Shown here: positions 22,934-32,417 of the stretch, piece by piece
Layout of the letters: every line of letters begins with the position of its first letter
Numbering within the stretch: the stretch's first letter is position 1
Source of the DNA: Gentiana macrophylla
Taxonomy: Eukaryota; Streptophyta; Magnoliopsida; Gentianales; Gentianaceae
DNA length: 64,000 nt
NCBI GenBank assembly: GCA_026214975.1
Contig: CM047805.1
Span: forward strand, 5,580,001 to 5,644,000
Direction of reading: 5' to 3'
The notes under the pieces: model-generated
Databases searched by the model: none
Told to the model about the DNA's origin: nothing
What the model saw: the letters and a program-made list of their open reading frames with translations, nothing else
Position numbers and translations under genes: made by a program

Positions 22934-24447
22934 TCACTTTTGCAGCTTGAAATAAGGCAGTGAAGCATACCCATCAAGGCCTTGGGAGGTGTAGTAGGAA
23001 ATATACTCATCAATGGTCACCGGACGATAGACCGGAGGATTATCAGCCGACAAAAGCTCTTTTATTGGCTCAAAGATACGAGATTCATACCCTTCTCCAT
23101 GACATGGTCTTAAGAAACTTGCTACATTCACTCTAGGGCCAACATCTCTGGCTAATGCTCTGTGATATACACTTTTGAATTTATCATTTGATACCAACTG
23201 CAGTAAAAAGCAGAACATGTTAATCATTAACCAGTAATTTTATAATTATCCTGGATCATTATGTCATAATTATTCCATCAATAAAATATGAATGGGAGAC
23301 GAGAATTAAAATATAGAGACATTTTATTTTAGATTTTATTGTTGTGAAACACCAAATCATATTTGCGTTTGGACCTCTTTTATTTGTTTTTATTTTTTTT
23401 GGTTTGAGTTTGGACCCTTCTAAAATTTGTGATCACAATTCATTGGCGCGCCTAAAATGGTTTTCTAGAAAGTGACAGTGTATTTATGAAATAAAGAAAT
23501 AATATAAAATTGAGATAATAAAGTGATAATAATTATAATTTATATATTATATAATTAGAAATGAATGAAAATAATTAATTCGAATGAAGCTCATTATTAT
23601 GACCGTAATAACTCATTTAATGATACTTACCTGAAACATGTCCCCAAGGTTAATGACTATACCTCCCGGGACATATGGGACATCAACATATTCATCATCA
23701 TGAAGTACTTGCAAACCTTCTACTTCGTTTTGCATGAGCATTGTAAGAAATCCAAAATCCGTATGTGTGACACTAGACAAAGTCAGCTCTGGCTCAGGGC
23801 ATGGAGGTGAATAATGTCCTTTACAATAAAGTCCCTCAGCACAACCCATGTTTAGTAGATAATTCTTTTCAAGCCCTAGAGCTTCCGAGAGTAATTCAAA
23901 CAATGTGTGACCTACTCTGGTAAGGTGTTTCGCGTATTCATTCAGTATATCCCTGTCACACAAACAATGATAAGTGGCATCATTGACTATAAGAACAAAA
24001 CTGAATTCAGAAAATGGAAGAAATCTTGAAGCACAAGAGATGTACGCAGTCTAAGATGCAAAGATACTTATGTTTAGTTTCTTGCCCTGTATCCAATATA
24101 CATGTATCCGACACGTATACGCATCGGATACTTAGGATACACTTCTTGAAGTATAGTTGGATACAAGATCTGGATATCTGTATCCATAAATGAAGAACCA
24201 TATTAAAAATTAGGTAAAAACTATGGGATGATGAATGAAAAATTGTTTAAAATGAATTTTCAAAAAAGAAAATGTTTAAAATGATGAAAAAATGAACAGA
24301 ACTACTGAAAATTGTTTCATTTCATGTGCTTTAATATTTATTATTTGGCTCTTAATGTTTAATTATGTACAATCTGGTCCGTATACTTTTAATATTTACG
24401 CTCATGCCCTCTGCACATGTCTCTTATATTGTAGAAAAATCTCGTAG

Positions 24448-24496
<49 letters not shown>

Positions 24497-25208
24497 TGTG
24501 TCTATGTATTTGTATCCAAGCTATTCATATTAGTTATGAATACCTGAGTAGCTCAGGCAATTCTTTCCAATTCGGATCAACCGGAGCCATTTTACACAGA
24601 AACGTATCTTTCCATGTAGCTGCTGAAGTATTATACATGAAGAAATTGCTCGTATATATGACCCTTCGCGAGCTATCACGGCTATAGTATTGCTTCTTGA
24701 TCTCGTGATCTTGTTCGTGAAACGCGATCGTGCATCGTATCATTTCCTTCATAACTTCCAAGGGAATGCCATGATTAACAATCTGAAAGAAACCCCAGTC
24801 TTCACAAGCATTGCTAATCTGAGAAACAATCTTAGCTCTTGTCTCTGCATCATCACTTGCACCATCCACTTTAAGGTCAATAAGTGGAACCTCTTGTTTC
24901 TTTGACTTATTTGTAGGTCTCTTTTCATTCTTGAGGGATTCATGATGAAAAAATGAAGGGATCTTTTTCACACCAGAATCCACAAGTCCTTTAACACCCA
25001 TCATTGAAGCATCAAAGGCTTTTGCTTCACTATTGGAGTCATTTTGAGGTGTGCTTATCCATTGGGCTGCTTTTTCACATTTTAATATAGACTTTCTTTT
25101 AGTGATCACCTTTTGGGGTGATCTACAAGGGCCATTGAGTAGGTTCAAAGACTTGTTTTGAAGGAATGATTGTGAAGCAGAAAATATTATTGAACTTGAT
25201 GAGGCCAT
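22934..25208 (-). CDS. 2-oxoglutarate/Fe(II) dioxygenase, ACC-oxidase-homolog type
   Basis: Exons are 25208-24544, 23952-23631 and 23197-22934, with GT-AG introns of 591 and 433 bp, giving 416 codons. The first intron splits an Arg codon and the second lies between codons (GDMFQ/LVSNDKF). Residues from about 95 hold the DIOX_N domain (VPLIDLKV, DWGFFQIVNHGIP). The catalytic domain has the iron ligands in THTDFGFLT and in KSVYHRAL, and the 2OG-contacting Arg in GPRVNVASF. The usual RxS there is RVN, so the Ser is Asn. Relatives of about 365 residues start near the KAFDASMMGVKGLVDSG segment. The extra 55 residues (MASSSSIIFSASQ...) are Ser-rich with basic residues and few acids, like a plastid transit peptide. 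Start chosen at 25208 because the paralogue at 63915 starts at the same Met. The substrate cannot be told from sequence. Confidence 0.9.
24105..24130. repeat. 26-bp near-palindrome in intron 1
   Basis: TATCCGA and TCGGATA flank a CGTATACG palindromic centre. Around it GTATCC/GGATAC recurs at least six times between 24088 and 24187. This motif cluster is common in plant intergenic DNA; what it derives from is not clear. Confidence 0.6.
24451..24494. repeat. AT dinucleotide microsatellite in intron 1
   Basis: About 22 uninterrupted AT units inside the first intron of the dioxygenase gene. Confidence 0.95.
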
Positions 25209-25489
25209 TTTAAGAAATATAGTGGGCAAAATTCACTTCAATATTGGTGGGAAGCAGAAAGTATTACTGATTCTTTTATTTGTAGGAACAATTGGGGAGT
25301 GAAGTAGTAGCATAAAATTCCGGTTATTTAATGCTTAGGTAAGTATAACAACTATTATCAGCATTCATTATAAACGAACACAAATTTTATGTTGGACCTG
25401 GTGTAAATCCTAGTTATGAAATTTTGTCAATTGACTAATTTGTTCCCACATCGGTAGATTGGAATAGAGTCGCAGACTTTGGCTTATTT
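25209..25489 (-). promoter_or_regulatory. Upstream region of the dioxygenase gene
   Basis: The 60 bp next to the ATG is shared with the paralogue at 63916-64000 (CACTTCAATATTGGTG, GAAGCAGAAAGT), so it belongs to the ancestral gene. A TATA-like AAATAAAAG lies at 25281-25273 on the minus strand, about 70 bp before the ATG. No other element can be supported. Confidence 0.45.
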
Positions 25490-25697
25490 AAATGGGGCAA
25501 ATGTCCAAAAAAACACGTATTAGACTTAATTAGATAAATAGGACATTAAGGAATCTTATTTGGGTATAAGGACACAAAATTAGTACATAGACCAAACTAA
25601 CCCTAATTTTATTTTAGGTAATAAAGAGAAGGGCAAAACGGGAACAACACAAAAAATGACCGGAATATTCTTTTGATTCTACCGGAATATTCTACCT
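25490..25697 (+). repeat. Possible end fragment of the Pack-type family
   Basis: The order ATGTCCAAAAA, GACTTAAT, AGGACA, TATAAGGACA and ACTAA(-)CCC follows that of the left end of the element at 32418 with roughly 60% agreement by eye. It may be an old fragment or a distant relative. The minus-strand gene promoter lies to its left. Confidence 0.35.
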
Positions 25698-26030
25698 AAG
25701 GTTCCGTTTGTTTTGGCCGAAGTTTTTTTGGGAGTTTTTTTTACATCACATCACCAGTCATTACTTACAATTCTCCCACCAATCAAATCTTCAACTACAA
25801 ATAAAAAAATATTAAATCATCTCTCATCATTTCACTTTATCAACTTTATTACTTTTTTTACCATTATTTTATTCATTATTCTACTTTATTTCACCAATCA
25901 TTTCATAATCTACACCAATCATTATTCTACTTTATTTTACCTCATCAACTTTCTAATCATTATTTCAATCACTTTATCTAAAAAACCTCCCAAAAAAACT
26001 CCAACACAAAACAAACGCAACCTTAAGGTT
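25698..26030. mobile_element. MITE with about 45-bp terminal inverted repeats
   Basis: The left end AAGGTTCCGTTTGTTTTG mirrors the right end CAAAACAAACGCAACCTT, and GTTTTTTTGGGAG mirrors CTCCCAAAAAAAC. The centre is AT-rich, with repeated TTTATT/TCATTA. TA occurs at both borders, which would fit a TA target site. The plus ORF at 25713-26066 is a by-product of the low-complexity centre. Confidence 0.65.
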
Positions 26031-26637
26031 TTTGGAAAACCCAAGAGGGTAAACAGTATTTTTTAAACCACGAGAGGGCAAAGACTTCAATTGGCAAACC
26101 ATTGGGAGGTAAAAGGTGTTTTCCCCTTTAAATAATGGTAAGGTAATTTAAATCTTAATTTAAATTACTCCCTCGGTTGCTCATCTTAGCATTTGTACTT
26201 TGGTTAATTAAGTTGTTTAATGGAAGATTTTCAGTGTCAATTTTCCAAGTCTCTTACTTGTTTATTTTTCTTCTTTCACACGCTGTTATAATTCTGATAT
26301 GAACTGAGGCTTACGTGAGATTTAAGGTTTACTCTAAATATTACTTGTCGAGCATCCAATGTCTGGATAAGAATTCGATATCCAAGACTAAGACATTACA
26401 AATAATCATTCGTATGGAAAATCATTCAAGATATGCTCACGATTTTTGAGAAGTTAAAGAATTGTAAATCTCTGATTAGAAAAAGCCTTGAGGCCTTATA
26501 CAATGTCTACCCTCCAATTCTCAACAATACCCTTGAATTTTAATTGTATTTTTTATTTTTAATTACAGTGTGAGAGGTGTTTTTTTTTTAAATATAATTA
26601 GTTTACAAACTCTCAAAAGCGCACAAAGTCGCATGCG
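26031..26637. other. Intergenic sequence
   Basis: A Stowaway-like left end (TACTCCCTCGGTTGCTC) starts at about 26167 with no partner found. Otherwise AT-rich sequence with no gene. Confidence 0.5.
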
Positions 26638-26650
26638 TATGGGATTTAAT

Positions 26651-26770
26651 TTAATTTAATTTTTTTTATACCGGAAACGAAAGGAGGGAGGGATTGAACT
26701 CCTGGACCTCCCATGGAAGCAGGAGTAGAATTCAGCAGTAAACCATTAGGGTATGAGCTTAAGCTCAGCT
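26651..26770 (-). mobile_element. tRNA-derived SINE with 13-bp target-site duplication
   Basis: TATGGGATTTAAT is repeated exactly at 26638-26650 and 26771-26783. On the minus strand the body has a tRNA-like head (GCTCATACCCTAATGG as box A region, GGAGTTCAATCCC as box B) and ends in an A-rich tail next to the left duplication. Size (120 bp), internal Pol III promoter and long duplication are those of a SINE moved by LINE-type retroposition. Confidence 0.85.
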
Positions 26771-26826
26771 TATGGGATTTAATGTATCCTAAAATATACG
26801 ACTAATAAATTGAGTTTCACATCCTA

Positions 26827-27078
26827 CCTCCGTCTCATATTATAAGTAATAATTATAATATTTTTATTCGTCCTACAATACAAGTTATTCTCATATTTAA
26901 ATGTAATAATTAATATTCTTTTTCCTGTTTTTACCCTTTTTTTTTATGAAATGTGTTTTACCCATTGCAATACATAACTTTTCATATACCATTTAATAAA
27001 TCAGCATATGGGCATTTTAGTCTCAAACTACAAAAGCTACATTATTTATTAAGTTTCTTAATCTGTATGGGACGGAGG
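26827..27078. mobile_element. Stowaway MITE
   Basis: Terminal repeats CCTCCGTCTCATATTATAAG and CTGTATGGGACGGAGG, flanked on both sides by TA (26825-26826, 27079-27080). At 252 bp it is typical for Stowaway (Tc1/mariner-type) elements. Confidence 0.9.
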
Positions 27079-27154
27079 TAGTACATGCCTAAGGGTTTTA
27101 GTTTTATGCACGGGGGATACTAGTAGAAATTTTTCGCAATAAACAAAATTAATA

Positions 27155-29009
27155 TTCCTTCCGTTCCGAAATAACTGAGACAGATGTCAAAAAGATTTGT
27201 TCCAAAATAACCGAGGTAATGCATATTTCAATGCAATATTTAATGTATTATTCATATTTTACCTTTTTTTAATATTTTTTTTCTTCCACTGCCTTAAATG
27301 CACATTATTTAATGGGCTAAATTGCAATTTTTGTCCTGTAACTGGATACGTTTTGTAATTTTGGTAATGGTTTTTCTCCGGCGACAATTTCAGTCCTGTA
27401 AGTGATCTTTTTTTTTTTGTAAAAATAGTCCCGAAGGCCGGAAAATGCTGACTGTACATATTTTCCGGCCAAAAAAACTTTATGTAATCAAAAATTGACA
27501 TGTCAGGCATACATGTCATCACCACTTTCCACATCAGCATTTTTTTTGCATGGAATAAAATGTTTGTTGTAATGGGATTCAAACCTCCAACCTAATACTA
27601 CAAATCTAGCACTTTGTCATCTGAGCTACAACAATATGTGTTATATAGGATTCAACTTATTTTACTTAATGACATGTTTAGTATTAAATATTATAAACAA
27701 TCTAATGATACAGGCAATTTAATTTTTTTTTTATAAATTATAGATAGTATTTGTTACACATGTATTGCATGTTTATTTTAAGTAATAGGAGGTTCTTAAT
27801 TTTTTATTGTTGTTTTTTTTATTTATAATATATATTGTATAATGCATGTGATTAATATTTGCTTATTTTTCTCAAATTTGTTGATTAAGGTTGTTATGAC
27901 AAGGAAGAAAATACAGCTAGATCATATGGTTTTTGCAACATTGAAGTATTGGGGTACTAGTACCACTACTAACTTCCCTATTAGTTTATTTCTCTATCTT
28001 TAATTTCTGAATATATATTATTTATATAACCACTCTAACACTATGCATCTCGTAATTTAATAAACCATTCGACACTAATGAATCACGCAATGTTATGTGA
28101 CAATGATATTATATACCTTTGATGAATGTAATATCATTCAATATTTCACGGTTATATCATGTTACAGTTAATTGTTGTTTTAGATTGATCGTAACAATAT
28201 CATTAGCTATAATCAGAGTAATACACGAGACTTAAAAATAAGCAAATATTTAGTCACATGCAATATATATATTATACATAAAAAAATAGCAATAAAAAAT
28301 TACGAACCTCCCTATTACATAAAATAAACAAGCAATACACGTGTAACAAATATTATCCATACTTTATAAATAAAAAATTAAAATGTCTGTATCTTTAGAT
28401 TGTCTAGAATATTAAATACTGAACTTGTCTTTCAGGAAAATATGTTGTATCTTAAATAATAGTTATTGCTGTAGCTCAGATGACCAAGTGTATAGATTTT
28501 TAGTATTAGGTTGGAAGTTCGAATTCCATTACAATCAACATTTTATTCATGCAAATGCAAAAAAATGTCGTGGAAAATTGTGATGACATGTATGGCTGAC
28601 ATGTCGATTCTCAATGACATGGCATTTTTTTGGCCGGAAAATGTGTATAGTCCGCATTTTCCGGTCTTTATGACTATTTTTGCCAAAAAAAAAAGACTAC
28701 TTACGGGACTGAAATTGTCGCCGGGGAAAACCAAGACCAAAATTGCAAAACGTGTCCAGGTACAAGACTAAATTTGTAATTCAGCCTTATTTAATGAGTG
28801 AATTTGGGGGAGAGTAGTAAGTGGTGACTGTTAGACTACTGATTTATTAATGCCTTCTCCTCCTTCCATGCACAAGTTATCTGCCTCTTTTTTTTCTAAG
28901 GTTAGATAAGGGTATTTTAGTCTATGTGACATCAAAGTCAATGCAATTTATTTCTTCTTTAATCTGTGTGTTTTTGGCAATTTGCCTCAGTCATTTCGGA
29001 ACATTGGAA
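27155..29009. mobile_element. Second Stowaway-type MITE, split by a large inverted repeat
   Basis: The left end TTCCTTCCGTTCCGAAATAAC and the right end GTCATTTCGGAACATTGGAA are inverted copies, with CTGAGACA/TGCCTCAG inside, and TA on both sides (27153-27154, 29010-29011). Removing 27300-28803 leaves a MITE of normal length. Confidence 0.6.
27300..28803. mobile_element. Long inverted repeat with divergent tRNA-like segments
   Basis: Arms of about 560 bp (27300-27870 and 28230-28803) are inverted copies around a spacer of about 360 bp. In each arm, reading outward from the centre, there is GTAGCTCAGATGAC (box A-like) and GGTTGGAAGTTCGAATTCC, or GGTTTGAATCCC in the left arm (box B-like), then a region with TTTTCCGGCC and an A-run. 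The right arm tRNA-like part is at about 28463-28530 (plus), the left at about 27643-27575 (minus). No transposase. A Mutator-type long-TIR element that absorbed a SINE head is possible. Confidence 0.65.
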
Positions 29010-29119
29010 TAGTTAATCCCAACAAAATGTAGACGTTGTTCAACCTATATGTTGTAAGATGTTTCGTTGTTGTGAGTTTCGTTTCTACCTTTTAGTTGGA
29101 TGACAAGGAAACTCCTTAG

Positions 29120-29295
29120 ATCCTTGTATGTTTTATCCGAGTTTTTTGATCTTTCGCGACGCTTTAATTTGATACGATGTCGTAGAGACTTATGTATAAT
29201 ATTACATAATATTTAATGTTATACGTATCCAAGGTTTTTTTTTGTGATAAAATTCGACTTGCTATCCGGAAACGGGACGTTATACCCGGATCCAT
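29120..29295 (+). repeat. Fragment of a Tekay-like LTR 3' end
   Basis: TTTGATACGATGTCGTAGAGACTT and the following ATGTATAATATTA...ATTTAATGTTATACG segment match, on the opposite strand, 15480-15400 of the Tekay-like LTR. A third copy of the same block lies at 30535-30640. Confidence 0.55.
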
Positions 29296-29349
29296 TACCC
29301 GGATGCCTAATTATGGACGAGCAGGGGCGGTAGAAAACAGAGTTGATGG

Positions 29350-29917
29350 TGTAACGCCCCCAGACCCCGGACCATTTATGACTCATTTAGCGCTAGCAGT
29401 GTTCAGAGTCGGGCCCCGGCACTCGGTGCAGTAGCGCTTAAATGAGTCATAAATGGTCTGGTCAATCGCTTGAACGCGCCGTCCTCGCTTGGTCTAAAAG
29501 GGCTAACCCGAGTTTACAAGACATTTATGTCTCACACTTATATGGGGGTGAGTATTCTCTTATTTGACCGATGTGGGACTTTACATTCTCCCCCTTTATA
29601 AGGGATGGCGTCCTCGCCGGGACGGCCGAGCGTATTCAGATCGCCCTACCAGAGGTAACTAGAGGCCATCCTTACACCGTCTTCTTGTACGGTGCGGCAG
29701 CATAGTTCCGTCCTCGATAGTCGGCTCACGAATACCATTCAGCACGCCCCAGGCACTCGGCACAGTAGCGCTAAATGAGTCATAAATGGTCCGGTCAACT
29801 GCTTAGACCGCCGTCCTCGCTTGATCTAAAAGGGTTAACCCGAGTTTACAAGATATTTATGTCTCACACTTATATGGGGGTGAGTATTCTCTTATTTTAC
29901 CGATGTGGGACTTTACA
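29350..29917. mobile_element. Short terminal-repeat (TRIM-like) element
   Basis: Direct repeats 29350-29585 and about 29743-29917 share the block from GTAGCGCT through AATGAGTCATAAATGG to CCGATGTGGGACTTTACA. The first starts TGTAACGCC and ends TTACA, as LTRs do. Between them is 157 bp without coding capacity. The second repeat lacks the first 60 or so bases. Inside the first, 29370-29394 and 29433-29458 form a 25-bp inverted repeat with a one-base bulge. No target-site duplication is visible. Confidence 0.6.
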
Positions 29918-31245
29918 GATAGAGCTAGCATACATGGGGCGCAGGTCATTGGTAGTGTATGATTGTCTTTATGTATTTAATCGTTTAATAATTGAATAAT
30001 ACTGTATTGGTTTTTAATTTTCTAGTTGAGTAGTTAATTCAGGGATATAATAATTCATGGATGTACTATAGAGCATTCCATAGCATGTTTCACGGATGTA
30101 CTATAGAGCATTCAGGGATGTACTACAGAGATCAGATATATGTGGTTCTGATTGTTTCACGTCCAATACGTCTTATCATTTACTACTACCGATGGAAGGT
30201 ACATATGAAAAATGATTCAAACTACATATATCTAATCTCATTTATAAAAAAAAAAAAATTTAATGGATCATGACTAGATAGATGTATATTATATTTTGAT
30301 AAATGATATTATTTTGCATCAGATTTTTAAGGATACGCTAATACATATATATAAAAAACCAAGACGACCCCAAAACAATTTCATGATTCCGCCACTGCAT
30401 AAGTATGACTTGGTGGTACACCACCAATCACATTCATTTGTTTCAATGAGGTCCCATATTTTAGAAATTAAAAACTACTTTAGTTGGATAGCATCGTAAC
30501 TTATTTAAGATCTTGGCATGTTTACCCAAGTCTATTTATCTTCTGCGTTGCTTTACATAGGATACAATTACGTAAGGCTTATGTATAATGTTAAGATGCA
30601 TTCAATGTTATACGTGCCGGGCGTTCTTTTCCTCTTTTGGACTAGGTTACTGCTTAAAATAATTATCTCTTATTTTATTCAAAATAAGTACTTAATGAAA
30701 TTTAGTTGGATTAACAAACAGGCCCTTAGTGATGATATGCTTAAAACTAGTTAGTTCGTGGTGAATTTAAACATAGTATGAGTCTCATGATTAATATACC
30801 AATAATGCACCCAGAACACTTTAAGGTGTGACTGTTTTATCCGGACCGTCGTTATAAGGTACCTAATGGGGCATTTATATATAATGTCTATCATATAGGA
30901 CTGGACCGATTTGATTTGAATATTTGATATAATTCCGTGACCGATTTGATTTGATTTGAATTCTCGATACATGATGCTTATTTATTGTTTCAGTAATGAC
31001 ATGGTGTAATATATATATAATTGTTTTTTTTTTCCGAGAATGACAAATTTAGTAAATCAAAATTCAAATAAACCGATGTTTAATCAGGACGAAAATAGTG
31101 TAAACTTCCAATCAATTATAACCGCCAATCAATTCTCTATGATTTATGCATCAATTATCACTACACATTTTTTATGTTAATGTAAAACAAAATATTCACT
31201 TTATCTACAATTTTGACGCAAACTTACTCCACATATGTTACTCGA
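29918..31245. other. Intergenic sequence with repeat fragments
   Basis: GGATGTACTA(T/C)AGAG occurs three times at 30058-30131. A TGTTTCACGTCCAATACGTC segment at about 30154 recurs at about 32378. The Tekay-type LTR fragment at 30535-30640 has GTATAATGTTAA and TTCAATGTTATACGTGCC. No gene seen. Confidence 0.5.
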
Positions 31246-31745
31246 TCCATGTTAGTGTTACTACATTTTATCTTCTGTAACTACATTTATTTTATCAGTT
31301 GTTACAACCATTTTTTCAATTTTACTACATTTTTTGGCTCTGCATATATCTATTTTTATTGGTTGTTACTACTTGTTTTTTGAGTGTTACTACATCTTTT
31401 TTATTGTAATTTTATTTAATTGATTGCAACTACAGTTTTTTATATGTTACTACATTTTTTCTTCTGTTACTACATTTTTTTATTATAAATATATTTTATT
31501 GATTGTTACTATTTCTTTTTATGTTACTGTGTAACTACATTGACTAAATTGATTTGGCAGATTCATTCAGTAAAATTTATGGCACGACATTTACTTCAAT
31601 TTATAGCACGACATTTACTCCAACTTTTCAAAAAAAAAAAAAATGGTATTTCGGTTCATTTATTGTAAATTTGTCCTTTTTAATCACACAAAATGAAAGT
31701 TGTCATTCCATCCCCATTTCTGACATTATACTTATTTTTTTCCAC
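31246..31745 (+). repeat. TTACTAC-rich block and right-end fragment of the Pack-type family
   Basis: TGTTACTACATTTTT-like units recur eight or more times up to about 31535. Then 31640-31712 (GTATTTCGGTTCATTTATTGTAAATTTGTCC and TTTTTAATCACA) matches the right end of the element at 33480-33535 and, inverted, 55145-55105. This looks like the decayed right half of a third family member. Confidence 0.5.
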
Positions 31746-31769
31746 AACTAGTTGATAAATTTTTAATGA

Positions 31770-32060
31770 CACTGTAATGTAGTGACTTTCTTATTTAATC
31801 TCGTTGAAAGGCCTTTTCCGAACAGTGATAATGTAATTATATAGTGACATCGTAATACAATGACCTTTTTATAAAAGTGTGGGATTGTAATTATGTAATG
31901 ACATTGTAATCTGACGACCTTTTTTTTAATAATAATGATGTTGTAATTATATAGTGACACTGTAATGCACAGACATTTTCGTAATAATGACATTGTAATT
32001 ATGTTGCCTTGTCATTTTTGTAACAGTGACATTGTCTTTATTTAACATTGTGATATTATA
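31770..32060. repeat. Minisatellite, about 54-bp unit
   Basis: At least four units centred on TTGTAATTATATAGTGACAYTG, at about 31831, 31885, 31940 and 31990, with degenerate units on both sides. The minus ORF at 31763-31993 is simply the repeat read through. Confidence 0.7.
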
Positions 32061-32417
32061 TTATTCAATATTGTAATTTTATAGAGACAATGTAATGGTA
32101 TGATTAGGTTGAGATTTTATTTGATTATTTTTGGAATTTGGTGATTTGTTTAGTTATTAGGCGTGATTTAAGCTAAGGTGTTTTTTTAATGCATATGCGT
32201 CGTATTTTGCCAATTAAGAGTATTATTGGATTATCAAATTAATTTTACAAGCCTTTTTTTTTGGACAAGCCTTTGTTTTTTACTATATCGTTTTTGCCAC
32301 GATAAGTAGTAAATTGGTTATTCTCCGCCTTAACCCAATAATAAATAATTCAAGGATATATACAGAATTTCATAGCATGTTTCACGTCCAATACGTCTCA
32401 TCATTTACTGTACATAA

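Noticed and set aside
22934..23227. Exon 3 starting at the ATG (MINMFCFLLQ)
   Set aside because: That ATG is inside intron 2. The acceptor CTGCAG at 23203-23198 gives the proper GDMFQ/LVSNDKF junction.
25209..25229. Upstream Met (MPTIFLK) as start of the dioxygenase
   Set aside because: The paralogue has no equivalent; both share MASSS as start.
28463..28530. A functional tRNA gene
   Set aside because: Box A and B are recognisable, but no acceptor stem closes and no anticodon arm folds properly.
29350..29585. Cassandra-type TRIM with 5S rRNA-derived LTR
   Set aside because: The repeat has no 5S rRNA-like promoter sequence.
31770..32060. CRISPR-like array
   Set aside because: Units are imperfect and contiguous without unique spacers, and the genome is a plant's; it is a minisatellite.
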